A program made the position numbers and the translations under genes. Below the pieces are notes generated by a model, which was not told the origin of the DNA, made no database searches, and saw only the letters and a program-made list of their open reading frames with translations. From positions 186,001-250,000 of the forward strand of contig NW_027469226.1 in assembly GCF_051020765.1 (NCBI RefSeq): a stretch of 64,000 nucleotides of DNA, read 5' to 3'. The number at the start of each line of letters is the position of its first letter. Positions within the stretch are counted from its first letter, which is position 1. Source of the stretch: Lasioglossum baleicum. Taxonomy: Eukaryota > Arthropoda > Insecta > Hymenoptera > Halictidae. Below, piece after piece: positions 63,956 through 64,000 of this stretch.

Positions 63956-64000
63956 GATGCATCCTCTCGCACGTGTTTTTACTCGACTAGCCTGCGGGAT

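Larger units (their letters stand above)
1..64000. repeat. 42-bp tandem satellite array filling the window
   Basis: The same 42-bp unit repeats head to tail from the first to the last base, always in one orientation. Numbered from the first G of GGGATGCATCC, the consensus has GGATGCATCC at 2-11, CACGTG at 17-22, T5 at 23-27, TCGA at 30-33, CTAG at 34-37 and ends in CCTGC. Counting gives A6, C13, G10, T13, about 55% GC. Phase tracking from position 35 to 63,957 gives 1,523 monomers once 32 length variants (net -44 bp) are included, so no other net indel is needed. Common variants are A4>G, T5>A, T14>C, G22>A, T27>C, C31>G, A33>T and C38>T. No unique DNA, transposon or gene interrupts the array, and neither array edge is present. 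A eukaryotic heterochromatic satellite is the best reading; species and chromosome position are unknown. Confidence 0.99.

Noticed and set aside
1..64000. CRISPR array
   Set aside because: Repeat size (42 bp) is above the usual range, and there are no unique spacers between repeats and no cas genes. The units are directly adjacent.
1..64000. CENP-B box in the monomer
   Set aside because: TCG and CGGG are present in the right order (CTCGACTAGCCTGCGGG), but the spacing between them is nine bases instead of seven and TTCG is not matched; the reverse strand has no TTCG. It is not a CENP-B box by the known core pattern.
1..64000. Telomeric repeat or rDNA spacer
   Set aside because: No TTAGGG-like or TTTAGGG-like units and no rRNA-like sequence appear anywhere. 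A rDNA intergenic spacer array cannot be excluded from sequence alone, but nothing supports it.
1..64000. Bacterial surface or antifreeze-type repeat protein locus
   Set aside because: No ribosome-binding sites, signal peptide, anchor domain or flanking genes are seen. The same DNA is open in opposite strands, which points to periodicity rather than coding.
1..64000. Inverted blocks or strand switches within the array
   Set aside because: All monomers read in the same direction; I found no place where the reverse-complement monomer appears.

Overview
The whole 64 kb window is one uninterrupted tandem satellite array. I see no gene, RNA gene, mobile element, CRISPR array or unique-sequence spacer. 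The monomer is 42 bp, about 55% GC. Numbering from the first G of GGGATGCATCC, its landmarks are a 10-bp palindrome GGATGCATCC (2-11), a palindromic E-box core CACGTG (17-22), a T5 run (23-27), TCGA (30-33) and CTAG (34-37). About 1,525 monomers fit in the window. I checked this by following the monomer phase from the first ATGCAT (35) to a final GATGC (63,957). Twenty-two 40-bp monomers, five 41-bp and five 43-bp give a net loss of 44 bp, which closes the count exactly at 1,523 repeats between those points.

Because 42 is 14 codons, three of the six frames (two forward, one reverse) are open for hundreds to almost 1,900 codons. These frames are a product of the period. None is kept clean of amino-acid changes by the common sequence variants, and they are not annotated as genes.

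Above the 42-bp level the array is a mosaic of nested tandem and dispersed duplications, recognised by shared rare variants. Left part (1 to about 17.6 kb): a 1,006/922-bp duplication at 1,753-3,680; a nearly perfect 5,663-bp tandem duplication (3,839-9,501 and 9,502-15,164, four substitutions found); then 796-bp and 1,176-bp-offset repeats. Middle (about 17.6 to 50 kb): short 378, 420, 462, 630, 756 and 1,050-bp duplications, a 1,261-bp pair at 39,650-42,171, a three-copy family at about 34.3-38.4 kb, and blocks shared at about 19.7 and 20.9 kb distance. Right part (50 to 64 kb): more homogeneous, with runs of up to 11 identical monomers, a pair of 2,226-bp-offset blocks, and a recent 2,726-bp tandem duplication (58,504-61,229 and 61,230-63,955).

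The host is most likely a eukaryote, since a satellite array of this length with layered higher-order repeats is typical of centromeric, pericentromeric or subtelomeric heterochromatin. I cannot name the species or chromosomal location. Neither edge of the array lies in the window. CpG is not depleted (four per consensus monomer), so there is no obvious mark of long-term methylation-driven decay. The most interesting signals are the 42-bp period itself (exactly four helical turns of 10.5 bp; four monomers make 168 bp), two common variants that increase dyad symmetry and tend to occur together, and a length-variant monomer whose flanking haplotypes record how the array spread.
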